NCBI GenBank assembly: GCA_020057085.1
Contig: JAGVGO010000112.1
Coordinates: 1-44,952, forward strand
Length of the DNA: 44,952 bases
Direction: 5' to 3'
Origin: Planctomycetota bacterium
GTDB lineage: Bacteria; Planctomycetota; Uabimicrobiia; Uabimicrobiales; JABWCH01
Part shown: piece by piece, positions 43,136 to 44,952 of the stretch
Layout: each line of letters opens with the position of its first letter
Numbering within the stretch: position 1 is the stretch's first letter
Position numbers and translations under genes: made by a program
Notes under the pieces: generated by a model
What the model was told of the DNA's origin: nothing
What the model saw: only the letters and a program-made list of their open reading frames with translations
Databases searched by the model: none

Positions 43136-44800
43136 ATGAGTTGGTTCCACTATCTGCAAGATGCCGGGCAGCTCGGAGCGGCCCGCGAACTTGCCCGATT
43201 TATTTGTCAGAGTCTCGCACCAGAAGGCGACAATATTGACAAAGTTATTGCTATATATAATGAAATCAAAGACGCAAATGCTAAACAAAAAATAGACGCT
43301 TTGCTGCAGATCATTAGCACCAACGGACGTGAGATACTGGAAGACATGCAATATATCCAGGCCGAGAGCGACGCAATGAAACTGGAACTGTTGATAGCTA
43401 TGCCCGATCAGGAAGCTCGTTTTGCCGATCTCAGGACGAAAATCATCAATGAGATCGCAGAATTGGATGAGCTATGGCAAAAAACTTGGACAACCGAGCC
43501 GACAGGCGGCGAAAACGTCGAATCGTTAGCAGACTCGACCTGTACGCCGACGGGCGACGAAAACATCGAACCGATAGCAAACTCGGCCAGTGAAGCGACA
43601 GGCGAGGAAAATCTTTCATCTGCACCTATATGGACAAGCGAAATGGCGAACGCCGAAGACCCCTTAGCTGCACCCATATGGACAAGTGAGCCAGGGGAGG
43701 GCGAAGCGCCGTTGCCCACACCAACGGCAGGGACTCGTGAGCAAGGAGATCCAGGCACACTGATGCCTACGCAAAGAAGAAAGGTTTTGCATTTCAAGCG
43801 AAGCGATAGCCCATTGAAGAAAGGGGCAAGCGCCGCAATAACCAGAGCGATTTCGCCTGTAAAAACGAACGAAACCGGCGTACGCACGCCGGTGGCCGGC
43901 GCGGAAAAGCCAGTAGGCAGCGTAGTAAAAGAAGCACCGTCCAAGGACGCAGCCCCCTATCCCGAAATTGCCAAACCAGCGACGCCCAAGGAAACCAAGG
44001 TTAGGCCGGCGTGCCCTGAAATCAAAGGGTTTCGTTGCACAGGCGAGATGGCCTTCGCCTGCGGCGACGTCATCAACAAAGTGGTAGAGTACCAGCATGA
44101 ACAGACTGGCATGATGTTTACTCTGCTGCCAGGAGGCGCTTTCTTGATGGGAAGCCCTGATTCCGAGAAAGGCAGGATTGCCTGCGAAGGTCCGCAGCAC
44201 ACCGTCAACATCAAACCGTTTCTCATTGGCCAGCATGAAGTGACACAGGCTGTCTGGTTTAGAATCATGGCGAGTAAACCATGGCGATTGATGAAATGGT
44301 TTATCAAAGAACATGTGCGGGAAGGCGGTCTTTATCCGGCCATACATGTTTCGTGGCACGATGCCAAAGAATTTTGCAGAAAATTGGAATTCTCGCTGCC
44401 TAGCGAAGCCCAATGGGAATATGCCTGCCGCGCCGGCGCCAATACCAAATACTATTGGGGCAACGACATGGACAATGATTATTGCTGGCATTGGGACAAT
44501 GCCGGCGACAAGGAAGATGCCTATGCCCACGAGGTCGGACAGCGCGTGCCAAACTCCTTCAATTTGTACGACATGCTCGGCAATGTCTGGGAGTGGTGCG
44601 ACGATACCTTGCACGAAAATTATCAGAATGCGCCAAACGATGGCAGTGCCTGGATTGACTTCAAAAGCACTCTGCGCGTCATCCGTGGCGGTGCATGGAA
44701 CTCCTGGTCAGACCGCAGCCGTTGTGCCACCCGCAACCACAGCGACCCCAAAGTCAAGTTGGACACGATCGGCTTTCGCGTAGTAAAAACATTGGATTAA
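43136..44800 (+). CDS. SUMF1/formylglycine-generating-enzyme-like C-terminal domain protein with repeat-rich linker
   Basis: GGAFLMGSPDSEKGR, SLPSEAQWEYACRAG, NSFNLYDMLGNVWEWCDD, VIRGGAWNS, GFRVVKT; AAGGAGG Shine-Dalgarno upstream of the 43136 ATG. Confidence 0.9.
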   Translation: MSWFHYLQDAGQLGAARELARFICQSLAPEGDNIDKVIAIYNEIKDANAKQKIDALLQIISTNGREILEDMQYIQAESDAMKLELLIAMPDQEARFADLRTKIINEIAELDELWQKTWTTEPTGGENVESLADSTCTPTGDENIEPIANSASEATGEENLSSAPIWTSEMANAEDPLAAPIWTSEPGEGEAPLPTPTAGTREQGDPGTLMPTQRRKVLHFKRSDSPLKKGASAAITRAISPVKTNETGVRTPVAGAEKPVGSVVKEAPSKDAAPYPEIAKPATPKETKVRPACPEIKGFRCTGEMAFACGDVINKVVEYQHEQTGMMFTLLPGGAFLMGSPDSEKGRIACEGPQHTVNIKPFLIGQHEVTQAVWFRIMASKPWRLMKWFIKEHVREGGLYPAIHVSWHDAKEFCRKLEFSLPSEAQWEYACRAGANTKYYWGNDMDNDYCWHWDNAGDKEDAYAHEVGQRVPNSFNLYDMLGNVWEWCDDTLHENYQNAPNDGSAWIDFKSTLRVIRGGAWNSWSDRSRCATRNHSDPKVKLDTIGFRVVKTLD

Positions 44801-44801
44801 G

Positions 44802-44952
44802 TCGCTGTAAAAAAATAACCTTTACAACTTACTTGATCTTTTGACCAATGGCATCGTCGCGCCCTCAGTTACAGAGCTACGGCTATGCGCCTTCGGTCGC
44901 TTCTAGCCCTTGGCCAAAATCTCGGCGCAACTTGTAAAGGTTATTTATTTAC
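44802..44952. mobile_element. Long-inverted-repeat (MITE-like) element, copy 2 (runs to window end)
   Basis: Core near-identical to the reverse complement of 22501-22656; arms GTAAAAAAATAACCTTTACAA / TTGTAAAGGTTATTTATTTAC. Confidence 0.85.

Noticed and set aside
43664-44614. 316-aa minus-strand ORF antisense to the FGE-like gene
   Set aside because: Antisense to conserved SUMF1 motifs.

Overview
The 45 kb window is gene-dense bacterial chromosome. About 24 CDS are well supported; product calls come from motifs read in the translations, not from database searches. The mix of two Ser/Thr kinases, two FHA proteins, STAS and PilZ proteins, HEAT/TPR giants and a formylglycine-generating-enzyme-like protein suggests a Planctomycetota/PVC-like host (inference only). 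Housekeeping genes include pepP-like, valS, holB-like, ftsH-like, OmpH/Skp-like, YfhO-like, a nucleotide-sugar dehydrogenase, a pyruvoyl-dependent arginine decarboxylase and a 1-phosphofructokinase-like kinase. An AT-rich type II restriction-modification island (about 20.0-21.9 kb) encodes a methyltransferase, a ScaI-like endonuclease and a C-protein-like HTH. The most unusual content is non-coding. (i) A 139-bp MITE-like element at 16078-16216 has imperfect terminal inverted repeats and a 9-bp target duplication; its second copy at the window start carries the central 21-bp hairpin in inverted orientation. (ii) A roughly 155-bp long-inverted-repeat element at 22501-22656 has a second copy at 44802-44952; the core is conserved but the outer arms differ and remain self-complementary. 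(iii) A 203-bp quasi-palindrome at 19776-19978 is flanked by 15-bp direct repeats just upstream of the methyltransferase. (iv) A cluster of GTGTCACGGC hairpins lies between the macro-domain and STAS genes. No rRNA, tRNA, CRISPR array or intact transposase gene was recognised.
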